A DNA stretch of 64,000 bases from Oricola sp. (GTDB taxonomy: Bacteria; Pseudomonadota; Alphaproteobacteria; Rhizobiales; Rhizobiaceae): NCBI RefSeq assembly GCF_022763245.1, contig NZ_JALEGV010000014.1, positions 310,001 through 374,000 of the forward strand, written 5' to 3'. The stretch's first letter is position 1. Each line of letters begins with the position of its first letter. The notes beneath the pieces are model-generated. The model was not told the origin of the DNA. It made no database searches and worked only from the letters and a program-made list of their open reading frames with translations. Position numbers and translations under genes: made by a program. This document shows, one piece after another, positions 40,000-48,923 of this stretch.

Positions 40000-41704
40000 G
40001 ACCGCCCGGACCGTGAGCCTTCCGCCGCTCGCCGAACTCGACGGGTATTTCGAGGCGAAGCTCGGCGTGCCCGGCACCGGCATCCTCGCTGTCGTGCAGC
40101 GGGGCGACGAGCCGGCCGTGTGGCGCGGCTGGGGCGACCGGCAGATCCATCCGGGCCAGCACTGGCGCGACCCGGACGCGCTGACCGTGCCGTTCTGGAT
40201 CGCGTCGATCTCCAAGCACTTCACCGCCTACGCGACCCTGCAGCTCGCCGAAAAGGGGCTGATCGACCTCGACGCGCCCGCCTGCACCTATCTTCCGCGG
40301 CTGGCGCGCGTGTCGGAGGCCGTGACGGTGCGCCACCTTCTGGACAGCCGGTCGGGGCTGCAGCACGACGAGCATTTCGTGCTCCTGTGCGGCTCCACGC
40401 CCGAAGCCGGCCTGACCTTCCGGCGGCGGCTGGATTTCATCTACGACAAGAGCCATCTCGACGTTCCGCCCGGCAGCCAGACCTTCTACCAAGCGACCGA
40501 TTTCACCCTGCTCGGCGAAGTCGTCGAAGCCGTCACGGGCATGTCGCTCGACGATTACGCACGCGAGGCGGTGTTCGCCCCCGCCGGCATGGGCGACAGT
40601 TTCTACGGGCTGCATTACGGCGAGGCCTATCCGCGCATGGCGGGCACCTACCGCATGTCGCATTACGGCGCGTTGCACCAGTATCACAACAACATGGAGG
40701 TGCTGGGCGACGGGTCGGTGGTCTCTACGGCGGCCGACATGATCGCCTGGCATCAGCACATCCGCCGCGACGCGCTCGCGGGACGCTGGTTCGAGCAATT
40801 CGGCGCGTTTCGCGAGGATAAGGACGGCCACGGCCTCATGTATGGCTGCGGCACAAACCGGCTGACCGTCGGCGGAACGCCGGCCTATGGCAAGGGCGGC
40901 CACTCCTACGCGCATACCTCCGGCTTCGTGCGCGTTCCGGAGCACGACCTCTTCGTGCTCCTGTTCTCCAACCAGCCGTTTCTGGGCGGGCTCGGTCTTG
41001 CCAACGACGTCGCCGCCTGGGCGTGCGAAGGCATCGGCGCGGGGCGCGGCGTTGCCGGCGCGGCGCTGCCGGAGGGGTTCGCCGGGCTCTGGGTCAACGA
41101 GGAGACCGGCTATCTGGTCGAGATCGCAAGCGAGGAGCGCGACCGCCCGACCGGCCGGACGCGGACCCATTCCCTGCGCTTCGGCGCGGCGACGGCGTCG
41201 CTTCACGCCGCGGGAGAAGATCGCATGACGAGCTGGGGCCTCTACGAATACGAGGTGCGCCGGACGCCCGAAGGCCTGGCGATCGCGTTCGGCGACAACC
41301 CCGCCATGGCGTTTTCGCGGTGCCGGCCCGCGGCCGTCACGGCCGGGGAGTTCGCGGCGCTGGAAGGACGTTATCTCTGCCCGGTGCTCGACGGGCTCGT
41401 GCGCATTCGCCTCGACGACGGGCGGGCGGTGTTGCAATGGGGGCCGGGGCATGCGGTCGCGCAGGTGCTGCCGCTCCATCAGACGGCGCGCGACTGTTAC
41501 ATGGCGACATGGACGCCGCTCGACCGCGGCACCTTCAACGACGCGCAAAGCCCGCGCTATGCCGGCGCGCAAACCTATTACGTCAAGGTTCTGCGCGACG
41601 CGGACGGCGCGGTTGCGGGGCTTTCGATCTCGAATTGCCACGCGCGCGACTACCGCTACGAAAAACTGCCCGCATTCGGTGAAGCGGCGCGCGCGCAGGA
41701 GTAG
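39989..41704 (+). CDS. Serine hydrolase, beta-lactamase/D-aminopeptidase family
   Basis: A 571-residue class C beta-lactamase-like serine hydrolase. The nucleophile motif SxxK is S73-I-S-K76 (ASISKHFTAY); the tyrosine of the YxN-type motif is probably in FYQATDFTLLGEV (about 163). The C-terminal about 200 residues are an added beta-barrel-like region, as in D-aminopeptidases. No signal peptide is seen, so it should act in the cytoplasm. Being translationally coupled (11-bp overlap) to a peptide importer suggests that it hydrolyses the imported amide, ester or D-peptide; the exact substrate is unknown. Confidence 0.88.
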   Translation: MPVETARTVSLPPLAELDGYFEAKLGVPGTGILAVVQRGDEPAVWRGWGDRQIHPGQHWRDPDALTVPFWIASISKHFTAYATLQLAEKGLIDLDAPACTYLPRLARVSEAVTVRHLLDSRSGLQHDEHFVLLCGSTPEAGLTFRRRLDFIYDKSHLDVPPGSQTFYQATDFTLLGEVVEAVTGMSLDDYAREAVFAPAGMGDSFYGLHYGEAYPRMAGTYRMSHYGALHQYHNNMEVLGDGSVVSTAADMIAWHQHIRRDALAGRWFEQFGAFREDKDGHGLMYGCGTNRLTVGGTPAYGKGGHSYAHTSGFVRVPEHDLFVLLFSNQPFLGGLGLANDVAAWACEGIGAGRGVAGAALPEGFAGLWVNEETGYLVEIASEERDRPTGRTRTHSLRFGAATASLHAAGEDRMTSWGLYEYEVRRTPEGLAIAFGDNPAMAFSRCRPAAVTAGEFAALEGRYLCPVLDGLVRIRLDDGRAVLQWGPGHAVAQVLPLHQTARDCYMATWTPLDRGTFNDAQSPRYAGAQTYYVKVLRDADGAVAGLSISNCHARDYRYEKLPAFGEAARAQE

Positions 41705-41810
41705 AACGCATGTGCAATTTCGCCCGATTGAACGTAACGATAGGCTTCCTGGAGGCGAATCCCGTTCCTGAACCGGGTCATTCGGGCGCCGAGGAACGAG
41801 ACGCATAGAC

Positions 41811-42503
41811 ATGAAACAGACGATCAAACATTCCGACGAACCTTTGCCGACGCTGGTTTCGGAGGTCGTGCAGCAATTGCGCGAGGAAATCCTGTCGGGC
41901 GAATTCGAGCCCGGCATGCCGCTGCGCGAAGTCGCGCTCGCCAAGCGTTTCGAGACCTCGCGCCAGACGATCCGCGAGGCGCTGCGCACACTCGCCAATC
42001 TCGGATTGCTGGAGCTGCATGAACGGCGCGGCGTGCGCATTCCGCAGATCACGCCGCGGCGCGCCAAGGAGACCTATACGCTGAGGGCTCTGCTTGAATC
42101 CTACGCGCTGCGCACCGCTCTGGTCGACGGCCGCATTCGGGAAGCCGAGATGCAGGAGATCGAGGAAGCCTACCGGCAGATGGCGGAATGCGCGCATAAC
42201 GAGGACATTCCGGGCCTCGTCGAGGCCGACATGCATTTCCACTGGGTGCTGTGTCGGCTCTGCGAGCACGAATTGCTGCTCGACACGCTGCAGCGGCTGC
42301 AATCGGCCACGCGGCTCTCACTGTTGCACATGAAGGTCTACGGCACCGATGCCGAAGGCGAGGTGGAATCGCATGCGCCCATTCTCGCGGCGGTGCGCAA
42401 GCGCGACGCCGAAGGCGCGGCCGCCGCGTTGCGCGACCACATCAACGCCCATGGCGAGCGCCTGCTCTTCAAGCTGATCGAGCTGCAGAGCTCCAAGGGC
42501 TGA
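41811..42503 (+). CDS. GntR family transcriptional regulator (FadR/FCD subfamily)
   Basis: A 230-residue regulator. The N-terminal winged HTH (about 15-80) includes EILSGEFEPGMPLREVALAK and TSRQTIREALRTLANLGLLE; the C-terminal all-helical FCD effector domain follows (about 90-220), with metal-ligand-type histidines in DMHFHWVLCRLCEHE. It sits 106 bp after the peptide-transport operon and convergent to the sulfatase/TTT operon. Identical 11-mers TTGTCTGACAT at the promoters of both these operons are plausible binding sites. Regulators of this type usually sense small organic acids. Confidence 0.92.
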   Translation: MKQTIKHSDEPLPTLVSEVVQQLREEILSGEFEPGMPLREVALAKRFETSRQTIREALRTLANLGLLELHERRGVRIPQITPRRAKETYTLRALLESYALRTALVDGRIREAEMQEIEEAYRQMAECAHNEDIPGLVEADMHFHWVLCRLCEHELLLDTLQRLQSATRLSLLHMKVYGTDAEGEVESHAPILAAVRKRDAEGAAAALRDHINAHGERLLFKLIELQSSKG

Positions 42504-42520
42504 CCGATCCCCGATCTGCG

Positions 42521-42553
42521 AACCGACCCCCGCGCGCGCAGGGGCCGGTTTCT
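42521..42553 (+). terminator. Putative intrinsic terminator after gntR
   Basis: AACCG-a-CCCC pairs with GGGG-c-CGGTT around the loop CGCGCGCGCA and is followed by TCTTG, between the convergent GntR and sulfatase genes. The T-run is short, so its strength is uncertain. Confidence 0.55.
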
Positions 42554-42558
42554 TGTCG

Positions 42559-44100
42559 TCAGCACATGCCGGCGATCGGCAGGGGCTCCCTGCGGGCGTC
42601 GTCGGGTCGCGTGCTTCCGATCGCCTCCATCTCGGCGCGCGCCGCCGCAAAGGCCGGATCGTCGAAGACGTTGTTCAGCTCGTAGGGATCGTCCTTCAGC
42701 GCATACATCTCGCCGTCGCCGGACAGGTTCTCGAAGGTCGCGCGGTAGTCCCGGGTCACCACGGTGAAGAGGTCGAGGTCGATGCCGCAACGCGATGCCG
42801 CGAGGCCCCATTCGATCAGGGCGTGATTGCGCATGTCGTCCTGCGCCGTGCCGGTCTCCAGGGCCGGCCGCAGCGACTGGCCGTGATAGTCGGCGGGCGT
42901 TCCGCCGGCGAGATCGACGAAGGTCGGCGCGAGGTCGAGCGTCGAGACGACCTGGTCGACCTTGCAGTCCCTGGCGATGCCCGGCCCGGCCGCGATCAGG
43001 CCGACGCGGATCAGGCTGTCATAGAGCATCGGCCCCTTGAACAGCAGGCCGTGGTCGCCGAGGAACTCGCCATGGTCCGCGCTGACCACGACGATCGTGT
43101 CGTCTTCCAGCCCCTTCGCCTTCAGCGCCGCGAGGATGCGCCCGACATTGTGGTCGACCAGAGAGATCATGCCGAAATAGGCGGCGGTGATGTCGCGCAA
43201 CTGCCGGTCGGTCAGCCGCTTCTGGCGCGACAGGTTCTCGCGGATCTCGCGGAACTCCTCGTTGGTCTGCGGCGTGCCCGTCAGGCTGGCCGAATGCCAC
43301 CAGGGCCGGCGGCCGAGGTCGAGGTCGCGATGTTTCGGCAGGTCGACGTCCTGGGGATCGTACATCCGGTCATAGGGCGAGGGCGGGTCGAAGGGGTGGT
43401 GCGGATCGGGGAAGGAGACCCACAGCATGAAGGGATCGTCGTCCTCGTAGCGCGAGATGAAGTCGGTCGCCCGGTCGCCGAGCCAGCTCGACGTGTGCCA
43501 GTTGAGCGGCAGGTCCGGCGTGTGGACCTGCTGGGCCGCGCTCGCCGGGCGCTTGCCGCTGTCATAGCGCTTGCCGGCATGCGCGCCGGCGCCGGTCTCG
43601 TCCAGCCAGCGGGTGAAATGCAGCCCCTGCGGCGGCGTCCAGTAGGGCCATTTCACCGGGCCGTCGATGAAGAGTTCCAGATAGTCGAAACCCATATAGG
43701 GGCCGGTCCAGCCGTCGTAATGGTCGGCCATGGTGTAGCGGCATTCGGGCCGGCCGGTCGGCTCGAAGGTGTGCTGCGTCGAAAAATGCGCCTTGCCGAG
43801 CATCGCCGTCTTGTAGCCCTGCTTCTTCACCTGCGCGGCGAAGCCCCGCTCGATCATGTCGTCGGGCAGGTCGATGCCGTTGTCGCGGACGCCATGGGTG
43901 TGGGGCAGGACGCCGGTCAGAAGCGAGGCGCGGGCCGGCTGGCAGATCGGCGAGGGGCAGTAGCAGCGGTCGAAGCGGGTGCCGCGCGCGGCGATCGAAT
44001 CGATATGCGGCGTCGCGATGTCGGAGCGGGCGAAGGAGTAGCAGTCGGCCCGGTGCTGGTCGGTGGTGATGAAGACGATGTTTGGCTGGCGCCTGCTCAT
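42559..44100 (-). CDS. Sulfatase-family hydrolase
   Basis: A 513-residue sulfatase with N-terminal FITTDQHRADC and the formylglycine precursor C53-Q-P-A-R57 (ICQPARASLLTGV), then the DHGEFLGDHG metal motif at about 338. It is related to, but clearly distinct from, the sulfatase at 26697-28259. No signal peptide is visible. It is the last gene of a minus-strand operon gabD-tctB-tctA-bug-sulfatase, so it probably acts on a compound imported by the tripartite transporter. It needs a formylglycine-generating enzyme from elsewhere in the genome. Confidence 0.92.
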   Translation of the reverse strand: MSRRQPNIVFITTDQHRADCYSFARSDIATPHIDSIAARGTRFDRCYCPSPICQPARASLLTGVLPHTHGVRDNGIDLPDDMIERGFAAQVKKQGYKTAMLGKAHFSTQHTFEPTGRPECRYTMADHYDGWTGPYMGFDYLELFIDGPVKWPYWTPPQGLHFTRWLDETGAGAHAGKRYDSGKRPASAAQQVHTPDLPLNWHTSSWLGDRATDFISRYEDDDPFMLWVSFPDPHHPFDPPSPYDRMYDPQDVDLPKHRDLDLGRRPWWHSASLTGTPQTNEEFREIRENLSRQKRLTDRQLRDITAAYFGMISLVDHNVGRILAALKAKGLEDDTIVVVSADHGEFLGDHGLLFKGPMLYDSLIRVGLIAAGPGIARDCKVDQVVSTLDLAPTFVDLAGGTPADYHGQSLRPALETGTAQDDMRNHALIEWGLAASRCGIDLDLFTVVTRDYRATFENLSGDGEMYALKDDPYELNNVFDDPAFAAARAEMEAIGSTRPDDARREPLPIAGMC

Positions 44101-44133
44101 GGGTTTCCTGCTTCCTGTCTTTTTCAAGATCGG

Positions 44134-44165
44134 CCGGCGGCGCGCCGTGCCAGGCGCGCCGCCGG
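44134..44165 (-). promoter_or_regulatory. Strong GC-rich hairpin between Bug protein and sulfatase genes
   Basis: A perfect 13-bp stem CCGGCGGCGCGCC / GGCGCGCCGCCGG with a 6-nt loop lies in the 101-bp gap downstream of the binding-protein gene. It is the longest perfect stem I see in the window. No U-tract follows on the minus strand. It probably stabilises the binding-protein message or reduces read-through into the sulfatase. Confidence 0.7.
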
Positions 44166-44201
44166 TGATCGTTCCGGTCCGGATGTCCCGTTCGTTCCAG
44201 C

Positions 44202-45167
44202 CTACTGGATCGAACGGTAGATCGCGTCTTCTTCCTGCATGAAGGTGCAGAATTCCTCGCCCGGCATCCAGATCGGGGCAAAGCCGAAATTGTCGCCGAA
44301 TTCCTTGAACTCGTCGCTCTTGGCCGCCGCGCCGATCAGTTCCTCGGCCTTGGCGGCGATCTCGGCCGGCACGTCCTTCGGCAGGAAGATGCCGCGCGTC
44401 GATCCGATCTCGATGTCGAGGCCGTAGGCGGCGGGCGTCTCGGCGGCCTGCAGCGGCTCGTAGTTGATGTTGGCGAGCGACCCGCCTGACACCAGCATCA
44501 CCGCGTCGCCGTTCTTGATCTCTTCCAGCATCACGGGCGCGATCAGCACGCCGGCGTCGACTTGGTTGCCGAGCAGCGCCTTCTTCAGCGGCGCGCCGCC
44601 GTTGAACGGGATGATGCGGACGTCGATGCCGGCCTTCTTGACGAGCGCCTCGGCGAGCGTCGAATCCGGCGTCGCGAGATCGGTGACGCCGAGCGTCATC
44701 GTGCCGGGGGCCGCCTTGGCCGCCTCGACATAGTCGCCCCAGGATTTGAAGCCCTTGGCCGAATTGGCGATCACCCACGCCGGCGTCTGGTAGACGCCGC
44801 CGACGCAGATATAGTCGGAGAGCGCATAGGGCACCTCGCGATAGACGATCGGCGCGGTGATGTCGGCCGAGCCGTTCAGCAGCATGGTGTAGCCGTTGGC
44901 GCGCGACTGCTTGACGGCCAGCATGCCGGCATTGCCCGCGCCGCCGGTGATGTTGTCGACCACGACCGACTGGCCGGACACCGTCTCGAGCGGCTTGGCG
45001 AGCGCGCGCGCCACGGTGTCGTAACCGCCGCCTGCGCGCCACGGCACGACGATGTGGATCGTGTCGTCGGGGTAGTCCTGTGCCGCCGCCGCGAACGGCG
45101 CGGTCAGCATCGCGATGCCGGCGAGCGCCGCCGCCAGGCGGCCCCGTCCCGTGAATGAGTGTCTCAT
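44202..45167 (-). CDS. Tripartite tricarboxylate transporter substrate-binding protein (Bug family)
   Basis: A 321-residue periplasmic binding protein of the TctC/Bug family. The start at 45167 gives a signal peptide of about 29 residues and an ATGA overlap with the tctA stop. The mature N-terminus has the family pattern DTIHIVVPWRAGGGYDTVAR (about 34-53), and TGGAGNAGMLAVKQSRANGY follows. It delivers an anionic ligand to TctA/TctB. Bug ligands range from citrate and other carboxylates to amino acids and aromatic acids; here a sulfated carboxylate is possible (inference). Confidence 0.93.
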   Translation of the reverse strand: MRHSFTGRGRLAAALAGIAMLTAPFAAAAQDYPDDTIHIVVPWRAGGGYDTVARALAKPLETVSGQSVVVDNITGGAGNAGMLAVKQSRANGYTMLLNGSADITAPIVYREVPYALSDYICVGGVYQTPAWVIANSAKGFKSWGDYVEAAKAAPGTMTLGVTDLATPDSTLAEALVKKAGIDVRIIPFNGGAPLKKALLGNQVDAGVLIAPVMLEEIKNGDAVMLVSGGSLANINYEPLQAAETPAAYGLDIEIGSTRGIFLPKDVPAEIAAKAEELIGAAAKSDEFKEFGDNFGFAPIWMPGEEFCTFMQEEDAIYRSIQ

Positions 45168-46681
45168 GCAGTTTCCCTCTTCGTCTGCTGGGTGGATGCC
45201 TTCGCGCGTATCGACGTGAAGACGAGGTAGACTTCCCGGCAAACCAGGAAGGCAATCGCAGCGACCATGATCGCGCGCGGCCATGTGCCGACGAAGGTCG
45301 ACCAGTCGCCGGCCGAATAGGCGAGGCCCAGGCGCACATTGTATTCGATGATCGGACCCAGGATCGTGCCCAGCACGATGGTCACGACCGGGAACTTGCG
45401 CGCTTCGAGGATGTAGCCGGCCACGCCGCAGGCGATCGCGACATAGACCGGGAAGATCTGGTTGTCCTCGGCGAAGGCGCCGATCACGGTGAAGACGAGG
45501 ATGAAGGGGAAGATCGAGGCGCGGTCGCGCCGCAGGATGGCGATGAACAGCCGGATCGAGGCCAGCGCCACGACCAGCATGAAGATGTTGGCGTAGAACA
45601 GCGAGGCGAGGATGCCGTAGACGAAGTCGCCGCTCGTCTGCATCAGCGTCACGCCGGGCTGGAGCCCGTGCAGGATCATCGCGCCGAGCATGACCGCCGT
45701 CGAGCCGTCGCCCGGAATGCCGAGCGTCAGCATCGGGATCATCGTGCCGCCGGTCGTGGCGTTGTTGGAGCTTTCCGGCGCCAGGATGCCGTCCGGCTCG
45801 CCCTTGCCGAAATTCTCCGGGTTCTTCGACTGGCCGCGCACCGTGGCGTAGGCCATCCAGACCGAGCCGTCGGAGCCGACGCCCGGAATGGCGCCGACGA
45901 CGACGCCGTAGACGGTGCCGATCGTCCAGGCCCGCCAGCGCCGCAGCATGTCGCCGAGCGAGGGCAGCTGCATGCCGATCTTGTCGGAGACCAGCGTCGA
46001 CCCCTTGCCGACCATGTCGAGGTCGCTCAGCACCACGGCCATGCCGAAGAAGCCGACGAGCACGGCGGAAAACGACACGCCCGACGCCAGCATCGGGTGG
46101 CCGAAGGAATAGCGCTCGATGCCCTCCTGCACGTCATAGCCGACGCTGGAGATCAGAAGGCCGATCAGGACGCCCATCATACCGCGCACCATCGAGGCGC
46201 GGGTGAACGAGGCGACCAGCGTCAGGCCGGCGACCGCGAGCAGGGCGATGTCGGCCGGTTCGGAATGCAGCGCGACGGCCGAGATGATCGGCACGAAGGC
46301 GATGGCGACGATCCACGAGATCAGCCCGCCCGCCGTCGAGGCCATCGCCGAATAGCCGAGCGCCAGGCTCGCCTTGCCCTGCTGCGCCATCGGGTAGCCG
46401 TCGAGCACGGTGCAGGCGGCGGCCGGCGTGCCCGGCGTGCGCAGGAGGATCGAGGCGAACGACCCGCCGAGCTTGGTGGAGACGTAGATCCCCATCATCA
46501 GTTCGAAGGCGGAGAGCGGTTCCAGCGAATAGGTGATCGGCAGGAGCACGATGATCGCCATGGGCGACGACAGGCCGGGCAGCGCGCCGACCATCAGGCC
46601 GAGCACGGTTCCCAGCAGGATCAGCAGGAGGTGCGACGGCATGCTGACCGTGGCGAAGGCGTGGAGCATTCCCTCGATCAT
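45164..46681 (-). CDS. tctA: Tripartite tricarboxylate transporter large permease TctA
   Basis: A 505-residue inner-membrane protein with about 11-12 TM helices. Characteristic TctA features are the early GTVLGLMVGALPGLSSPMAI (about 29-48) and the mirrored VGAIPGVGSDGSVWMAYATV (about 261-280), plus the GIPGDGSTAVMLGAM segment. It provides the ion-coupled transport path together with TctB. It starts 3 bp after tctB and overlaps the Bug gene by 4 bp, so the three transporter genes are tightly co-translated. Confidence 0.95.
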   Translation of the reverse strand: MIEGMLHAFATVSMPSHLLLILLGTVLGLMVGALPGLSSPMAIIVLLPITYSLEPLSAFELMMGIYVSTKLGGSFASILLRTPGTPAAACTVLDGYPMAQQGKASLALGYSAMASTAGGLISWIVAIAFVPIISAVALHSEPADIALLAVAGLTLVASFTRASMVRGMMGVLIGLLISSVGYDVQEGIERYSFGHPMLASGVSFSAVLVGFFGMAVVLSDLDMVGKGSTLVSDKIGMQLPSLGDMLRRWRAWTIGTVYGVVVGAIPGVGSDGSVWMAYATVRGQSKNPENFGKGEPDGILAPESSNNATTGGTMIPMLTLGIPGDGSTAVMLGAMILHGLQPGVTLMQTSGDFVYGILASLFYANIFMLVVALASIRLFIAILRRDRASIFPFILVFTVIGAFAEDNQIFPVYVAIACGVAGYILEARKFPVVTIVLGTILGPIIEYNVRLGLAYSAGDWSTFVGTWPRAIMVAAIAFLVCREVYLVFTSIRAKASTQQTKRETA

Positions 46682-46684
46682 CGC

Positions 46685-47275
46685 TCAGACCCCCATCGCG
46701 CGGAGGGCGTGGTTCAGCCCCGGCGTGACCGGATCCCAGACGCTGCCGGTGAGCGGCATGTGCAGGAGGTAGGAGAAGAGCATCCACAGCACCGCGCCGC
46801 CGATCAGCGAGACGAGCAGGTTCTCGACCGGCTTCATCTTGCCGAACACGTAGAGGACGGCGAACAGGAAGACCGGCGTCGACAGCGCGAAACCGAAGGC
46901 GCCGATCGCCTGCGAATAGGCGATCAGCAGGGCGATCACCGCGACGCGGCGGACGTCGGCGAGGTCGAAGCCGAGGAGTTTCGGCCCTTCCTCCGGCGCC
47001 GGCCCGTCGATCTCTGCGGCCTGCGCGGCCAGTTCGTTCTCGGCCTCCCCTTCTTCGGAGACGGGTTGGGCGCCCTTGAATAGGGTGAACCCGAGGAACA
47101 GCAGCGTGAAGACGAGCAGCAGGCCGGAATAGATGAAGGGCAGGGTGCGCCAGGTGAGGCCGCCGACGCCCTTGGAGACGGCGGCGCCGGTGGGGTTGAT
47201 GAACACGAACCCGCCGATGGCGATCGCCAGGACGACCAGTCCGAGCGTCAGGTCTTTGGCTTTCTCAGTCTGCAT
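46685..47275 (-). CDS. tctB: Tripartite tricarboxylate transporter small subunit TctB
   Basis: A 196-residue protein with four predicted TM helices. It has the TctB-type start (KDLTLGLVVLAIAIGGFVFI) and a central hydrophilic acidic loop (about 70-95), somewhat longer than usual. It is the small membrane subunit of the TTT importer. It follows the gabD-like gene by 46 bp and precedes tctA by 3 bp. Confidence 0.9.
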   Translation of the reverse strand: MQTEKAKDLTLGLVVLAIAIGGFVFINPTGAAVSKGVGGLTWRTLPFIYSGLLLVFTLLFLGFTLFKGAQPVSEEGEAENELAAQAAEIDGPAPEEGPKLLGFDLADVRRVAVIALLIAYSQAIGAFGFALSTPVFLFAVLYVFGKMKPVENLLVSLIGGAVLWMLFSYLLHMPLTGSVWDPVTPGLNHALRAMGV

Positions 47276-47321
47276 ACCGTCCCCTTCGTATGCCGCGTCG
47301 TTGCCGGTCGGACCGCGCCCG

Positions 47322-48836
47322 TCAGGCGGCCCGGTTGATGCCGCCCATGTGCAGGTATTTCATCTCGGTGAACTCCTCGATCCCGTAGCGCGAGCCCTCG
47401 CGGCCGAGGCCGGAATGCTTGACCCCGCCGAACGGGGCGATTTCGTTTGAGATGAGGCCGGAATTGATGCCGACCATGCCGTATTCCAGCGCCTCGGCGA
47501 CGCGCCAGACGCGGCCGAGATCGGTCGCGCAGAAATAGGCGGCGAGCCCGTATTCCGTGTCGTTGGCGAGCGCCACGACCTCGTCCTCGTCGCGGAAGCG
47601 GAACACAGGCGCGACCGGGCCGAAGGTCTCTTCGCGCGCCAGCACCATGTCCGGCCCCGCGCCGGTCAGGAGCGTCGGCTGGTAGTAGGTGCCGCCGAGC
47701 GCGTGGCGCGCGCCGCCGACGCGGATCTCGGCGCCCTTCGACGTGGCGTCGGCGATGTGCCGCTCCACCTTGGCGAGGACCTCGGTGTCGATCAGCGGGC
47801 CGATCTCGACCGTGGCGCCTCGTCCGTCGCCGACCTGCATCGCCGCAACGCGGGCGGCCAGCGCCGCGACGAAGGCGTCGTGGATGCCGTCCTGCGCGTA
47901 GATGCGGTTGGCGCAGACGCAGGTCTGGCCCGCATTGCGGAACTTGCACGCCATCGCCGCCTCGACGGCGGTGTCGAGATCGGCGTCGTCGAAGACGATG
48001 AAGGGCGCGTTGCCGCCCAGTTCCAGGCTCAGCTTCTTGATGGAGGGCGCCGACTGGCGCATCAGCAGCCGTCCGACCTCGGTCGAGCCGGTGAAGGTGA
48101 GCTTGCGCACCGTGTCGTTTGCGGTGAGTTCGCCGCCGATCGCCGCGGCGTCCGCGCCGGTGACGACATTGAGCACGCCCGCGGGAAGGCCGGCCTCAAG
48201 ACCCAGTTCGGCGAGCGCCATGGCGCAAAGCGGCGTCTGTTCGGCAGGCTTCAGCACCAGCGTGCAGCCGGCGGCGATGCCGGGCGCGATCTTGCGCGTG
48301 ACGGTGGCGATCGGGAAGTTCCACGGCGTGATCGCGGCCGCCACGCCGATCGCCTGGCGCAGCACCAGAATGCGCGCGCCGTCCTTGTTGGTGGGGATGA
48401 TGTCGCCATAGATGCGGCGCGCCTCTTCGGCGTACCAGCGCACGAAGCTCGCGCCATAGACGACCTCGCCGCGCGATTCCGCGATCGGCTTGCCGTTTTC
48501 CGCCGTCAGCAGCTGGGCCAGCGTTTCCTGGTTGTCGAGGATCAGCGCGTACCAGCGCATCAGGATGTCGGCGCGGTCCTGCGCGGTGCGCGCCCGCCAG
48601 GCGCCAAGCGCGCGGTCCGCCGCCTCGATCGCCCGCCGCGTTTCGGCCGCGCCCATGTCGGGCACGGAGGCGACGACCGCTCCGGTCGCGGGGTCGGTGA
48701 CGTCGAAGCGCTTGCCGGTGTCGGATTCCAGAAATTGTCCGTCAATCACCGCGTTTGGCGCCTGCGAGCCGCGCATGATCGCCGCCGCGGATTCCCCGGC
48801 ATCGCCCGCTTCGCTCAAACCCGATACCGCAACCAT
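47322..48836 (-). CDS. gabD: NAD(P)-dependent succinate-semialdehyde dehydrogenase-like ALDH
   Basis: A 504-residue aldehyde dehydrogenase of the GabD type. The catalytic cysteine is C306 in NAGQTCVCANR, the hallmark SSADH form with CVC; the general-base region is LELGGNAPFIVFDDADLD, and TPWNFPIATVTRK is present. The start at 48836 was chosen for GGAG 8 nt upstream; ATG 48881 would add 15 residues. It begins the operon with the TTT transporter and a sulfatase. It should oxidise succinate semialdehyde or a related omega-semialdehyde, fitting the omega-aminotransferase at 32800. Confidence 0.9.
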   Translation of the reverse strand: MVAVSGLSEAGDAGESAAAIMRGSQAPNAVIDGQFLESDTGKRFDVTDPATGAVVASVPDMGAAETRRAIEAADRALGAWRARTAQDRADILMRWYALILDNQETLAQLLTAENGKPIAESRGEVVYGASFVRWYAEEARRIYGDIIPTNKDGARILVLRQAIGVAAAITPWNFPIATVTRKIAPGIAAGCTLVLKPAEQTPLCAMALAELGLEAGLPAGVLNVVTGADAAAIGGELTANDTVRKLTFTGSTEVGRLLMRQSAPSIKKLSLELGGNAPFIVFDDADLDTAVEAAMACKFRNAGQTCVCANRIYAQDGIHDAFVAALAARVAAMQVGDGRGATVEIGPLIDTEVLAKVERHIADATSKGAEIRVGGARHALGGTYYQPTLLTGAGPDMVLAREETFGPVAPVFRFRDEDEVVALANDTEYGLAAYFCATDLGRVWRVAEALEYGMVGINSGLISNEIAPFGGVKHSGLGREGSRYGIEEFTEMKYLHMGGINRAA

Positions 48837-48923
48837 ACGGCTTTCTCCATTGTCAGTGCTGAATTTCAGATATGTCGACAAAACTCCGTCGATCGACGAG
48901 TTGTCATCGCTCTATTGAAAATA

